Source of the DNA: DASXRC01 sp036506795 | GTDB taxonomy: Bacteria > Actinomycetota > Actinomycetes > Mycobacteriales > Micromonosporaceae | Direction of reading: 5' to 3' | Assembly (NCBI GenBank): GCA_036506795.1 | Contig: DASXRC010000250.1 | Coordinates: 1 to 52,029 of the forward strand | Length of the DNA: 52,029 nucleotides | Shown here: positions 40,300 through 48,439 of the stretch, one piece after another | How the letters are laid out: each line of letters opens with the position of its first letter | Numbering within the stretch: position 1 is the first letter of the stretch | Notes under the pieces: model-generated | The model's database searches: none | Seen by the model: only the letters and a program-made list of their open reading frames with translations | Told to the model about the DNA's origin: nothing | Position numbers and translations under genes: made by a program

Positions 40300-41230
40300 G
40301 GCCGTACTCCTTCTCGCCCAGCCAGAAGTAGATGTAGCCGCCGAGGCCGACGACGACCGCCCAACCGAGGCCCAACAGCCACATCACCGGCACCGGCAGT
40401 CCGGGCGCGGGCGGCGCCTCCAGCAGGGCTTGCCGCGCGAGCTCGATGTAGATCAGCATCGGGTTCACCTCGAGCAGCTTCGCGGCGACCGTGGGCAGGT
40501 GTTCCTCGAACCTCGTCACCGAATAGAACACGCCGGAGGCGTACATCCACGTGCGCAGCACGAACGGCATCAGGTGTTTGAGGTCCGCGACCCTGGAGCC
40601 CATCCGGGCGAGCCCGAGCGAGAGACCGCAACTGAAGATCAGCTGCAGCACCAGCGCTGGCACCAGCAGCGGCCACTTGAGGCTCGGCGGGTCGCCACTC
40701 GCGATGACGATCAGCAACAGGACGGCGATGGAGTACGCGAACTGCTGGAGTTGGGTCAGCGTGGCGGACACCGGCAGCGCCGCCCGGGGGAACTGCAGCG
40801 CCCGCACCAGGCCGAGGTTGTCCCCGATCGCCCGGATGCCCGACATGACGACCTGCTGCGTGAATCCGAAGACGAACACACCGATGCAGAGGAACGCGGT
40901 GAAGTTCTCGATGTTGTGCCGGGTGTTCAGGAGGACGCCGAACAGCAGGAAGTAGACGGCCGCGTTGACCAGCGGGGTCAGCACCTGCCACAGCTTTCCC
41001 AGGCGCGCATTCGACAGCGACGCCGCGTTCTTAGCGGTACCGAAGGCGAGGATGAAGTGCCGGTAGGACCAGACCAGCCGGGTGTACGCGGCGAGCGACG
41101 GCCGGTCGCCGGCCACGCGAAGGCCGTACCGGCTCGCCAGCTCCGCGAGGGAGGACGCCCGCGACCGGTTGGCCACGGCGGCCTGTCGCATCAAGAACTC
41201 CGATCGTCGCTCGTCACTAACCGTGGTCAA
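40292..41230 (-). CDS. Wzm/TagG-like polysaccharide ABC exporter permease
   Basis: 312 residues with six helices. TKNAASLSNARLGKLWQVLT is the family's N-terminal amphipathic region, then PLVNAAVYFLLFGVLL, ALVLQLIFSCGLSLGLARMG and, near the end, PVMWLLGLGWAVVVGLGGYI. It pairs with the following ATPase to export a lipid-linked polysaccharide. The start is TTG at 41230 with no strong ribosome site; MRQAAVANRS further in is an alternative. It is divergent from a TetR gene across repeated ACGGTA-type sites. Confidence 0.88.
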   Translation of the reverse strand: MTTVSDERRSEFLMRQAAVANRSRASSLAELASRYGLRVAGDRPSLAAYTRLVWSYRHFILAFGTAKNAASLSNARLGKLWQVLTPLVNAAVYFLLFGVLLNTRHNIENFTAFLCIGVFVFGFTQQVVMSGIRAIGDNLGLVRALQFPRAALPVSATLTQLQQFAYSIAVLLLIVIASGDPPSLKWPLLVPALVLQLIFSCGLSLGLARMGSRVADLKHLMPFVLRTWMYASGVFYSVTRFEEHLPTVAAKLLEVNPMLIYIELARQALLEAPPAPGLPVPVMWLLGLGWAVVVGLGGYIYFWLGEKEYGRG

Positions 41231-41252
41231 CAGAGGTTATCCGCCCCATCGG

Positions 41253-41316
41253 ACGGTACGCTACCGTATCGACGTCCCGAAAATGCTAGCGGACGGTACG
41301 TCGGTACGCAACCGTA
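41253..41316. promoter_or_regulatory. Two operator-like repeats in the TetR/exporter divergent promoter
   Basis: ACGGTACGCTACCGT at 41253-41267 is a perfect palindrome with a 3-base spacer. A related site, CGGTACGCAACCGTA at 41302-41316, lies 35 bases on, after another ACGGTACG half at 41293-41300. They flank the promoter region before the TetR gene and are good candidates for its operators. Confidence 0.65.
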
Positions 41317-41340
41317 TCGTCGTTGCGCTATATTCGCCGG

Positions 41341-41964
41341 GTGTCCACCGAAACCCAACGGGTGTCGACCGAGGCCCGACGCCCCCCGGCCGGTGCGGCC
41401 GTGCTCCGCGAGGAGATCACGGAGGCCATCCGCACCGCGGTGCTGGCCGAGCTGGCGAGCGTGGGGTACGGGCGACTCTCGATCGAGGCGGTTGCGCGCC
41501 GCGCCGCTGTCGGCAAGACGGCGGTATACCGGCGGTGGAACTCCAAGCTCGAGATGGTGCTCGAGGTGGTCTCCGGGATCGCCGGGCAGCGCCTGCCCCT
41601 GCCCGACACCGGCAGCCTCCGCGGCGACCTCGAACTCCTGCTCCGCGTCGCGGCGCGGGCGCTCCAACACCCGATCGCCTCGCAGATCATCCCCGACCTC
41701 CTCGCCGAGGCCGCCCGCAACCCGCAGATCGCCGAGACGCTGCAGGCCGCGTTGCACGGCAATCAGCGCGACGTCGGCCTGCGGCTCATCGGTCGCGCCG
41801 TCGAGCGCGGCGAGTTGCCCGCCGGGTACGACCCGGATGCCGCCGCCGATCTGATCGTCGGCCCGCTGTACTGGCGGATCGCCGTCGCCCGGGGGCCGGT
41901 CTCCGACGAGTACCTGGGTCGGATGGCGGCCGCCACCGCGGCCGCCCTGGCCGCCTCGGTCTAG
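41341..41964 (+). CDS. TetR/AcrR-family transcriptional regulator
   Basis: 207 residues from GTG 41341. ITEAIRTAVLAELASVGYGR, then LSIEAVARRAAVGKTAVYRR and WNSKLEMVLEVV, form the HTH. The C-terminal ligand domain (LAEAARNPQIAETLQAALHG, ADLIVGPLYWRIAVARG) is the TetR_C_16 type often near exporters. The GTG is preferred over 41323 because it follows the operators at a sensible distance. The TAG stop lies inside a CTAG that marks one edge of the mobile cassette, so the cassette may have inserted precisely at its end. Confidence 0.88.
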   Translation: MSTETQRVSTEARRPPAGAAVLREEITEAIRTAVLAELASVGYGRLSIEAVARRAAVGKTAVYRRWNSKLEMVLEVVSGIAGQRLPLPDTGSLRGDLELLLRVAARALQHPIASQIIPDLLAEAARNPQIAETLQAALHGNQRDVGLRLIGRAVERGELPAGYDPDAAADLIVGPLYWRIAVARGPVSDEYLGRMAAATAAALAASV

Positions 41965-42132
41965 TACTCCAGCCGTAGATCGTGATGTTCATGGTTGCTG
42001 CGATTGAGCGCTGGGGTTGGCCAGTTGGCGCTTCTGCAGAGGTCGACGGGGGGTGTCGTGGGCGCGGTGCGCTGTCGGGCGGCCGGGCCCGCCCTGCGCC
42101 GGCGGCGGCTGGCGCTGTGGGATGGTGGTCGA

Positions 42133-42558
42133 GTGACGGTGGAGGACCTGGTCCGGCTGCGCCGGGCTCGTGACCTGATGGACCGCGGCTATGCGCGGCC
42201 GCTGGACGTGGCGGCGCTGGCGCGGGTGGCCCTGATGTCGCCGGGCCATTTCTCCCGCAGCTTTCGCGCCGCCTTCGGGGAAACGCCCTACGGCTACCTG
42301 ATGACCCGCCGGATCGAGCGGGCCAAGGCGCTGCTGCGGCGGGGTGACCTGACGGTGACGGAGGTCTGCTTCGCGGTCGGCTGTACCTCGCTGGGGTCGT
42401 TCAGTTCGCGGTTCACCGAGTTGGTCGGGGAGAGCCCGAGCGCCTATCGGGCCCGCCGCCATGACGAGGGCGCCGCCATCCCGGCCTGCCTCGCCAAGAT
42501 CCACACGCGGCCGGTCAGGAATGGAGAAGCGAAAGCTGCCCCCCGGCCCGTAGCGTGA
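42133..42558 (+). CDS. AraC-family transcriptional regulator (DNA-binding domain only)
   Basis: 141 residues from GTG 42133. LRRARDLMDRGYARPLDVAA, then RVALMSPGHFSRSFRAAFGE and TPYGYLMTRRIERAKALLR form the two HTHs of AraC proteins. There is no N-terminal ligand domain. The GTG is preferred because ATGGTGGTC is just upstream; an ATG at 41995 would add 46 Arg-rich residues. The stop overlaps the VOC gene start (GTGA), so the two are coupled. It lies inside the CTAG-bracketed cassette. Confidence 0.82.
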   Translation: MTVEDLVRLRRARDLMDRGYARPLDVAALARVALMSPGHFSRSFRAAFGETPYGYLMTRRIERAKALLRRGDLTVTEVCFAVGCTSLGSFSSRFTELVGESPSAYRARRHDEGAAIPACLAKIHTRPVRNGEAKAAPRPVA

Positions 42559-42980
42559 AACGCATGGACATCAAGCTTTCACAGTGCTTCATCGCCGTCG
42601 ACGACCACGACAAAGCGCTCGCCTTCTACCGAGACGTCCTCGGCCTGGAGGTGCGCAACGACGTCGGGTTCGAGGGGATGCGCTGGGTGACCGTCGGCTC
42701 GCCGTCGCAGCCTGACGTGGAAATCGTCCTCGAACCGCCCGTCGCGATCCCGGACGCTTCGCCCGCCGACAAGGAGGCCGCGGCTGAACTGCTGGCGAAG
42801 GGCCTGCTGCGCGGTGTCATCTTCAGGACCGACGACTGCGACGCCACCTTCGAGCGCATCCGCGCCGGGGGTGCCGAGGTGCTGCAGGAGCCGATGGACA
42901 TGCCGTACGGCGTCCGCGACTGCGCCTTTCGCGATCCCGCCGGCAACATGCTGCGCTTCAGCCAGCCTCGCAGGCAGTGA
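42555..42980 (+). CDS. VOC (glyoxalase/bleomycin-resistance)-family protein
   Basis: 141 residues. KLSQCFIAVDDHDKALAFYR and DVLGLEVRNDV, then GLLRGVIFRTDDCDATFERI and CAFRDPAGNMLRFSQ, are the two beta-alpha-beta-beta-beta units of the VOC fold. The second unit keeps an acid near RDPAGN; metal ligands are not clear. AraC-VOC pairs are frequent, where the regulator controls the dioxygenase or glyoxalase. The GTG at 42555 overlaps the AraC stop; an ATG at 42564 is also plausible. Confidence 0.87.
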   Translation: MKRMDIKLSQCFIAVDDHDKALAFYRDVLGLEVRNDVGFEGMRWVTVGSPSQPDVEIVLEPPVAIPDASPADKEAAAELLAKGLLRGVIFRTDDCDATFERIRAGGAEVLQEPMDMPYGVRDCAFRDPAGNMLRFSQPRRQ

Positions 42981-43088
42981 GCTCTGGTCCCACGAACCGG
43001 GCGCTACCCTACCGGCAAACTGAAGCACCCAAATGATCATCGGTGGGTCTACGGCTGGAGCACTAGCAACCCTCCCGGCGCACCAGGC

Positions 43089-44771
43089 TCATGGTTTCGC
43101 CGCCGGTGCGCCGGCGGGGACGGCCTGGCCAGTGGACGGGGTACCGCGCTTGGCTCTCGGCTGCTTGACCAGCAGAACGGCGAGCGCGGCCAGCGCGAGC
43201 ACCGCGAGCGGCAGCACCAGCGTCGCCCGCATCGCGGCCGTGAACCCCTCGTGGAATGTCTTCAGCGCCAGCTGGATCACCTGCTCGGGCGTGCCCGGCG
43301 GCAGCTTGGCGCCGCTCTGCCCGGCGCCCACCTCGACGCCGCTCGAGCCGATGTCCCGGAACCCCTGGACGAAGGGGCCTCGCGCGTCGGGCGGCAGGCT
43401 CGCCGCGTTGGCCTGCGCCTGGGTGGGCAGCCTGCTGGCGAGCTGCGCCTGCAGCAGCGCGCCCACCGCGGCGGAGCCGATGACCGCACCCAGCTGGCGG
43501 GTCGTGTTGATGAGGCCCGACGCCGCACCCGCGGCCGTCGGCTGAATGTTCCGCATGGCGATCGTCTGCAGCGGCGCGAAGGTGCAGCCCAGCCCGAGCC
43601 CGGCCACGAGCAGCCCGGGCATCAGGTCGCCGCGGTTGGAGTTCACGTGTGCCGAGGCGACGACGATGCTGAGACCGACCGACCAGAGGGTGAGCCCGAA
43701 GAACAGGATGAACTTGCCGCCCCGCCGGTCGGCGAGCCGACCGGCGACCGGGGCGACCACCATCGAGATCAGCGACATCGGAGCGGTGGTGAGACCCGCT
43801 TGCAGGGCGGTCAGGTCGAGCACCGACTGCAGGTAGATGACGAGCGGAATGAACAGGCCCAACATCCCGAACGCGATGGCCGCCACCACACCGTTCATGA
43901 CCGAGAAGTTGCGGTCGGCGAAGATGTCGAACGGGATCAGCGGCTCGCCGCGACGCTGCTGCGCGGCCTGCTGCACCAGGAACACGCCGATGACCACCAC
44001 GCCGGCCGCGATGATCTCGGGAATCGTGATCGGACCCCACGCCGTGCCCCAGTCGTGCGACTGGCCCTCGATCAGGCCATAGCAGACCAGGAACAGCCCG
44101 ATCGTGACGAGCGCGGTGCCGACCCAGTCGAGCTGGTGACGGCGATGGAGCTGGATGTCGGGCATGACGATGACCGCGAGGACCAGGGTGACGATGCCCA
44201 CCGGCAGGTTGACCAGGAAGATCCACCGCCAGTCCCAGTTGGTCACGAGCCAGCCGCCCACGGTCGGCCCGGCGATCGTCGCCACGCCGGCGACCGCGCC
44301 CCAGATGCCGAAGGCGGCACCTCGTCGTTCCGCGGGAAAGATCACCGTCAGCGTCGAGAGCGTCTGGGGCGTCAAGAGCGCGCCGCCGATGCCCTGGACG
44401 ATCCGGAAAACGATCAACTGCGTCGGGCTCTGGGCCAGGCCACAAGCGACCGACGCCAGCGTAAACACGACGAGGCCGAGCACGAACAGCCGCTTCGGCC
44501 CGTACAGGTCGCCGAGCCGGCCCGAGGTGATCAGCAGCACCGCGAACACGAGGACGTACGCGTTGAGAATCCACAGGATCTCGTCGAGCGACGCGTGCAG
44601 CTTGTCGATCATGTTGGGGATCGCGATGTTCACGATCGTCGTATCCAGCAGGATCATGAAGAAGCCCAGGCACAGGGTGAAGAGCACGAGCCACGGACTG
44701 TGCCTCATCGCCGGCGGGCGCGGTGGTCCCTGCGCCTCGGTCGCCGCCCCGGCGGTCGGGTCCGTGGTCAT
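43089..44771 (-). CDS. DHA2-family MFS drug exporter (EmrB/QacA type, 14 helices)
   Basis: 560 residues. LFTLCLGFFMILLDTTIVNI is the DHA2 motif D1 region, GRLGDLYGPKRLFVLGLVVF motif A and RIVQGIGGALLTPQTLSTLT motif B. Fourteen hydrophobic helices follow. The family exports drugs or metabolites with protons. GGAGATGGTGTC precedes the ATG. It is convergent with the AraC-VOC cassette, 23 bases beyond its right edge, and divergent from the DUF5655 gene. Drug unknown; it may be controlled by the nearby TetR. Confidence 0.9.
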   Translation of the reverse strand: MTTDPTAGAATEAQGPPRPPAMRHSPWLVLFTLCLGFFMILLDTTIVNIAIPNMIDKLHASLDEILWILNAYVLVFAVLLITSGRLGDLYGPKRLFVLGLVVFTLASVACGLAQSPTQLIVFRIVQGIGGALLTPQTLSTLTVIFPAERRGAAFGIWGAVAGVATIAGPTVGGWLVTNWDWRWIFLVNLPVGIVTLVLAVIVMPDIQLHRRHQLDWVGTALVTIGLFLVCYGLIEGQSHDWGTAWGPITIPEIIAAGVVVIGVFLVQQAAQQRRGEPLIPFDIFADRNFSVMNGVVAAIAFGMLGLFIPLVIYLQSVLDLTALQAGLTTAPMSLISMVVAPVAGRLADRRGGKFILFFGLTLWSVGLSIVVASAHVNSNRGDLMPGLLVAGLGLGCTFAPLQTIAMRNIQPTAAGAASGLINTTRQLGAVIGSAAVGALLQAQLASRLPTQAQANAASLPPDARGPFVQGFRDIGSSGVEVGAGQSGAKLPPGTPEQVIQLALKTFHEGFTAAMRATLVLPLAVLALAALAVLLVKQPRAKRGTPSTGQAVPAGAPAAKP

Positions 44772-44836
44772 GACACCATCTCCTCGTCAGCCGTTTCCTC
44801 GGATTCTTGCAGCCGCGGATGACAAAATGTCGCGCC

Positions 44837-45215
44837 ATGATCGATCCGTCAAGCGCCGGATGCATGCCCGGTGGCACGGTCGACGAGAGCTTCGCCGGCC
44901 GGCTACCGGTCCAGCGCGAGATCTTCGACGCCCTGCTGGCTCACCTGCGTACCCTCGGACCCGTGCACGTCGACGCCGTGCGCTTCGGCGTGTTCCTCTA
45001 CAGCGACCGCAAGCTCGCGGAGGTCCGGCCGCGGGCCCGCAGCCTCGCGCTCCTCGTGGTGCTGCCCCCGGCCGATGGACCACCCGCGAACCGCCCGGCG
45101 GATGCGGATCGGCGCCGCGCGCATAGCACACCTGGTCTCGCTGGTAACGTTCGAGGACCTCGACGACGAGGTACGCGGATGGCTGACCGGGGCGTACGCC
45201 GCGGCGACCGACTAG
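44837..45215 (+). pseudogene. DUF5655-domain protein, frameshifted at a C5 run
   Basis: The first frame, from the ATG at 44837, reads TVDESFAGRLPVQREIFDAL, VHVDAVRFGVFLYSDRKLA and ARSLALLVVLP. The rest, MDHPRTARRMRIGAARIAHL and DDEVRGWLTGAYAAATD, is one frame over. Removing one C from CCCCC (45064-45068) makes a continuous protein of about 125 residues. The domain (DUF5655) is found in transport-associated proteins. It could be a pseudogene or a sequencing error. It is divergent from the MFS exporter. Confidence 0.65.
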
Positions 45216-45225
45216 TGGCGCCGAC

Positions 45226-46095
45226 TCAGGCCGGCACCAGGTGCCGATAATTCTCCGGGTGCCGGAGGAGCAGCTCGGCGAGCGTCTGCGGTTCGTGTCG
45301 GGCGATCCGCCGCACGCTGTCGCTCACCACGTCGAGCTCACCGGTCGCGATGGCCTCATACGTCGTCACCCAGCCCTCGACCTGCCAGTCCGGCGCCCCG
45401 TACGAGGCCCGCGAGGCGTACGCCTCCTCGACGGTCTCCGGGTGGTACCGAATGGGGCGCCCGATCGCGTCGGCCAATTCCTGCGCGGTCTCCGCGAGGG
45501 TGAGCGCACGCCCGCCGGTGACGTCGTACGTCTGCCCCGCGTGCCCTCCCTCCCTGAGCACGGCGGCGGCGACGTCGGCGCTGTCGTCGCGCGCCACCCA
45601 CGCCACCCGCCCGTCCCCGGCCGGGCCGGCGAGGACCCCCTCGGCGGAGGTGAAGAACGGGACGAAGTCCAGGTAGAGGCTGTTCCGCAGGAAGGTGTAC
45701 GCCACACCGGAGTCGCGAATCAGCCGCTCGGTGGCGAAGTGGTCCCGACCGTAGGTGAACGTGCAGTCCGGCGCCGCGTTAACGAACGAGAAGTACACGA
45801 TCCGCTCGACGCCGGCGGTCACCGCGGCCGCGACCGCGGTGGCGTGCACGTCCCGACGCCCCGGCCCCTCGTGGATCGGGACCAGCAGCAGGGTTCGTAC
45901 GCCTAGCAGTGCCGTCCGCATCGCCACGGCATCTTCGAACGCGGCGACGGCCACCCGCGCCCCGGGCAACGTCGGCGCCCGACCGGCGTCGCGAACGACC
46001 AGGCGCTGGGCGACGCCGCCCTCCGCGAGTCGCGCCGCCACCCGGCCGCCCAGTTCGCCGGAGGATCCGGTGACCGCAATCAGGTCGGATGGCAT
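45226..46095 (-). CDS. NmrA-family NAD(P)-binding protein
   Basis: 289 residues. The Rossmann motif is TGSSGELGGRVAARLAEGG and the redox region is HEGPGRRDVHATAVAAAVTA, FSFVNAAPDCTFTYGRDHFA. It resembles the QOR2/azoreductase-type NmrA proteins that reduce quinones or azo dyes, or sense NADPH. The ATG opens MPSDLIAVTGSSGEL. Its 3' end is convergent with the DUF5655 pseudogene, with stops 10 bases apart. Confidence 0.88.
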   Translation of the reverse strand: MPSDLIAVTGSSGELGGRVAARLAEGGVAQRLVVRDAGRAPTLPGARVAVAAFEDAVAMRTALLGVRTLLLVPIHEGPGRRDVHATAVAAAVTAGVERIVYFSFVNAAPDCTFTYGRDHFATERLIRDSGVAYTFLRNSLYLDFVPFFTSAEGVLAGPAGDGRVAWVARDDSADVAAAVLREGGHAGQTYDVTGGRALTLAETAQELADAIGRPIRYHPETVEEAYASRASYGAPDWQVEGWVTTYEAIATGELDVVSDSVRRIARHEPQTLAELLLRHPENYRHLVPA

Positions 46096-46201
46096 GCCTG
46101 AAGTATGCGGCCGTCACGATGGTCACGACCTGGCCCGGGTTGGGGTGGTTGCCCGCGCCGAAGACCCTTACGCCGACGACGGTGTGCGGACAGGCTCGGA
46201 G

Positions 46202-46480
46202 CTACTCGACGTCACGCAGGTACTGTGCGATCCGGTGATCATGCGGCGACCGGGCCTGCCGCGCCTGGTCAGCGGCTGTGCGGCCGTTCTCCTCGGCCGG
46301 CTTGAGCGGCACGGAGCTGCGGATCTCGCCGATGTTCCGATACGTCGCCAGCGGCAACGCCCGAACCAGGCGTACCGCGGTGCGGTCCCCGTACCCCTCC
46401 GCGTGCTGGACGATCTCCTCCTTGGTGGCCGGAAAGTCCAGATCTTGCAACGCCTCCCGGACGTGTGCCCACTCGGTCAT
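46202..46480 (-). CDS. DUF2795 family protein
   Basis: 92 residues. MTEWAHVREALQDLDFPATK followed by EEIVQHAEGYGDRTAVRLV and RALPLATYRNIGEIRSSVP is the DUF2795 fold. The C-terminal tail (AADQARQARSPHDHRIAQYL) is charged. AGGGGCTCCGAG precedes the ATG. The family is widespread in actinobacteria, and relatives may bind nucleic acid; function unproven. It may share a transcript with a possible short ORF upstream (46496-46723). Confidence 0.85.
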   Translation of the reverse strand: MTEWAHVREALQDLDFPATKEEIVQHAEGYGDRTAVRLVRALPLATYRNIGEIRSSVPLKPAEENGRTAADQARQARSPHDHRIAQYLRDVE

Positions 46481-46709
46481 CTCGGAGCCCCTACGCTACC
46501 TAGCTTCTTGCTCAACGTAATCTTGCCACTCCGCAAGGTCACGCGGTGGCTTCGCGCCAGTCGAGGAGCGGGCAGCACGCACGTGCTCCCATGTGGACCG
46601 CCATGGCGCCGAACCGCGAACCGACTCGACGTGAGCCGGCGCCGGCCGCCGTGCGAGCAGTGCCGACCTGCCGTAGGTTGCCAGTGACGGCGAGGTTTCG
46701 GGAGACCGC

Positions 46710-47042
46710 ATGACGACGCCCACGCGGGTGGATGCGTTGCGCGATGGTGATCATGCATGTCTGACCTTCTCCGACGGCGAGGAGCGGCTCGACATTGTCG
46801 CCGCGTTCGTGCGTGACGGCATCGGCCGGGGGCACCAGGTCATCTGCCTCACGGAGTCCCTGCCGCCGGACCGGTTGTCGGCCGAGCTGGCGTGGCGCGC
46901 CGTGCCCACCGACGACTCGCTGCGCCGCGGTCAGCTCGAGGTGCGCACCAGCGATGAGTCCTGGCTCGCCGGCGGCACGCTCACCGCCGCGTCGTGCGGC
47001 GGATGCTGGCTCTCGTCGGCGCGGGCGACGTGCCACGTATGA
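46710..47042 (+). CDS. MEDS-domain sensory protein, truncated
   Basis: 110 residues. DHACLTFSDGEERLDIVAAF and VRDGIGRGHQVICLTESLPP match the MEDS (DcmR-like) sensory domain, usually about 160 residues and often fused to an ATPase. The frame goes off after TSDESWLAGGTLTA and ends in CWLSSARATCHV. A neighbouring frame reads RMLALVGAGDVPRMRLLVAH, which may be the continuation. It probably worked with the ATPase gene 16 bases downstream. GGGAGACC precedes the ATG. It may be damaged. Confidence 0.65.
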   Translation: MTTPTRVDALRDGDHACLTFSDGEERLDIVAAFVRDGIGRGHQVICLTESLPPDRLSAELAWRAVPTDDSLRRGQLEVRTSDESWLAGGTLTAASCGGCWLSSARATCHV

Positions 47043-47057
47043 GGTTGCTGGTGGCCC

Positions 47058-47522
47058 ATGCCGAGCCGTGACAGTCCGCACACCATCGGCAACGGAGGCG
47101 GCGTCTCCCCGCAGCCGTCCGAGCCCGCAGTGCTCGACCAGCGGTTCGATGGAAACGGCCTGTACGCACTGCGTGCCTCCGTCGCGGCGCACGCGGCCAT
47201 GAGCGGCGCGCCGGACCACATCGTGGACGACGTGGTAGTCATCGCGAACGAGCTGGCCAGCAACGCGGTCCGCCACGGCGGCGGGAATGGACGCCTGCTC
47301 ATGTGGCGCAACGCCGCGGCCGTCCACTGCCGGGTCATAGACGCGGGCCCCGGCATGGCCGCCGAGCCGGAAACGGTCGGTATGCAGAAGGCGCCGCCGC
47401 GGGCGCCGGGCGGCCGCGGCCTGTGGATCGTGCGCCAGCTGTCCGACAGCCTCGATGTGGTGACCGGGTCAACCGGCACCACCGTGACGGCGACCATTCG
47501 TCTGGACGACACTCACGGCTAG
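47058..47522 (+). CDS. anti-sigma-factor-like ATP-binding protein (HATPase)
   Basis: 154 residues. VIANELASNAVRHGGGNGR is the N-box, VIDAGPGMAAEPE the G1 box and PGGRGLWIVRQLSDSLDVV the G2 region of RsbW/SpoIIAB-type serine kinases. These bind and phosphorylate anti-anti-sigma factors. The ATG at 47058 lies just downstream of the MEDS fragment, so the pair probably came from one MEDS-HATPase regulator. Its stop overlaps that of the Gfo/Idh gene by three bases, on opposite strands. Confidence 0.85.
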   Translation: MPSRDSPHTIGNGGGVSPQPSEPAVLDQRFDGNGLYALRASVAAHAAMSGAPDHIVDDVVVIANELASNAVRHGGGNGRLLMWRNAAAVHCRVIDAGPGMAAEPETVGMQKAPPRAPGGRGLWIVRQLSDSLDVVTGSTGTTVTATIRLDDTHG

Positions 47523-48433
47523 GCCGGCCGGCCCGGCGTCACTCGAACCGTGCGCCGCTCCCGCCGCGCGAGGTCGGCCGCCTGAAGGGTCGCGACCACA
47601 TCCCGGCCAAACCGCACGTCGCACGGGTGCATCGTGGCGCCGTCCCCCGCCACCCGGACGACATCGCCGATCGCCCTGGCGAACGCCTCCACGACCGTGC
47701 CGTCCCCGCTCGGCACGGCCGCAACGCCGCCGGTGCCGAAGAACGCGAACTCGAACACGGTGCCGTTCGGCGGCGCGTCCAGCGAGAGCACCATCGCGCT
47801 GACCGGGCCGGCGGCGTGGCGCAGCAGCACCTGCGTGGTGTCGTGGGGGGCATCCATGGCGGCCGCCTCCACGACGGGACCGAGCACCGGCACCAGTACG
47901 GACAGGGCGTGCGGTCCGACGTCCCACAGCCCGCCCCACCGCCGGCGCCAGGTCGAGCCCCCGTACGGGCTACCCGGGTGGAATATGGAGCCGAGCATCG
48001 TGGCCCGGCCGCCGTGCCATCCGCCCGCTTCGACGGCCTCGCGCAGGAACGCGTCGACGTTCGGGAAAAACCGGTTCGTGAAGAAGACGACGGACGCCAG
48101 CCCTCGCCGTTCGACCGCGTCGACAACACGCTGAGCGTCCGCCATGGACAGTGCGAGTGGTTTGTCCAGCAACAGGTGCCGGCCGGCCTCCGCGGCCCGC
48201 GCGGCGAGCGGCGCCTGCACGTCGGGCGGCAGCGCGACCGCTACGGCGTCCACGTCGCCGATCAGGGCATCCACGTCGCGGTACGCGCGCACGGCGTACC
48301 GCTGCGCGAGCGCTTCGGCCTTGGCCGGGTCGCGACCCCAGACGCCGACGAACACCGCGTCCGGGTGTGCGGCCAACGCCGCCGCCTGCGTCTCCGCCGC
48401 CCAGTAGCCGGTGCCGAACAGTCCAAACCGCAT
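47519..48433 (-). CDS. Gfo/Idh/MocA-family oxidoreductase
   Basis: 304 residues. The Rossmann start GLFGTGYWAAETQAAALAAH is followed by the catalytic lysine motif DKPLALS (Lys91) and a C-terminal alpha/beta domain starting near FFTNRFFPNVDAFLREA and including WGGLWDVGPHALS. Family members oxidise or reduce sugars and inositols with NAD(P). The ATG opens MRFGLFGTGYW. Substrate unknown; no sugar operon surrounds it. Confidence 0.88.
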   Translation of the reverse strand: MRFGLFGTGYWAAETQAAALAAHPDAVFVGVWGRDPAKAEALAQRYAVRAYRDVDALIGDVDAVAVALPPDVQAPLAARAAEAGRHLLLDKPLALSMADAQRVVDAVERRGLASVVFFTNRFFPNVDAFLREAVEAGGWHGGRATMLGSIFHPGSPYGGSTWRRRWGGLWDVGPHALSVLVPVLGPVVEAAAMDAPHDTTQVLLRHAAGPVSAMVLSLDAPPNGTVFEFAFFGTGGVAAVPSGDGTVVEAFARAIGDVVRVAGDGATMHPCDVRFGRDVVATLQAADLARRERRTVRVTPGRPA

Positions 48434-48439
48434 GCCCCA

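Larger units (their letters stand above)
41961..43066. mobile_element. Cassette bracketed by 15-bp inverted repeats and duplicated CTAG
   Basis: CTAG at 41961-41964 is followed by TACTCCAGCCGTAGA (41965-41979). At the other end TCTACGGCTGGAGCA (43048-43062) is followed by CTAG (43063-43066). The two 15-mers are inverted repeats with one mismatch. A 4-base YTAG duplication with such ends is the mark of IS701-family insertion. The 1.1-kb interior holds an AraC regulator and a VOC gene but no transposase of normal length. A minus-strand frame at the left end reads HEHHDLRLEY and stops in the edge CTAG, possibly a transposase tail. I infer an insertion cassette or an IS derivative. Confidence 0.65.

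Noticed and set aside
46496..46723. Minus-strand 75-codon ORF ending GAKPPRDLAEWQDYVEQEAR
   Set aside because: The end looks protein-like and it lies just upstream of DUF2795, but its start overlaps the divergent MEDS gene and no family is visible. Kept only as a possibility.
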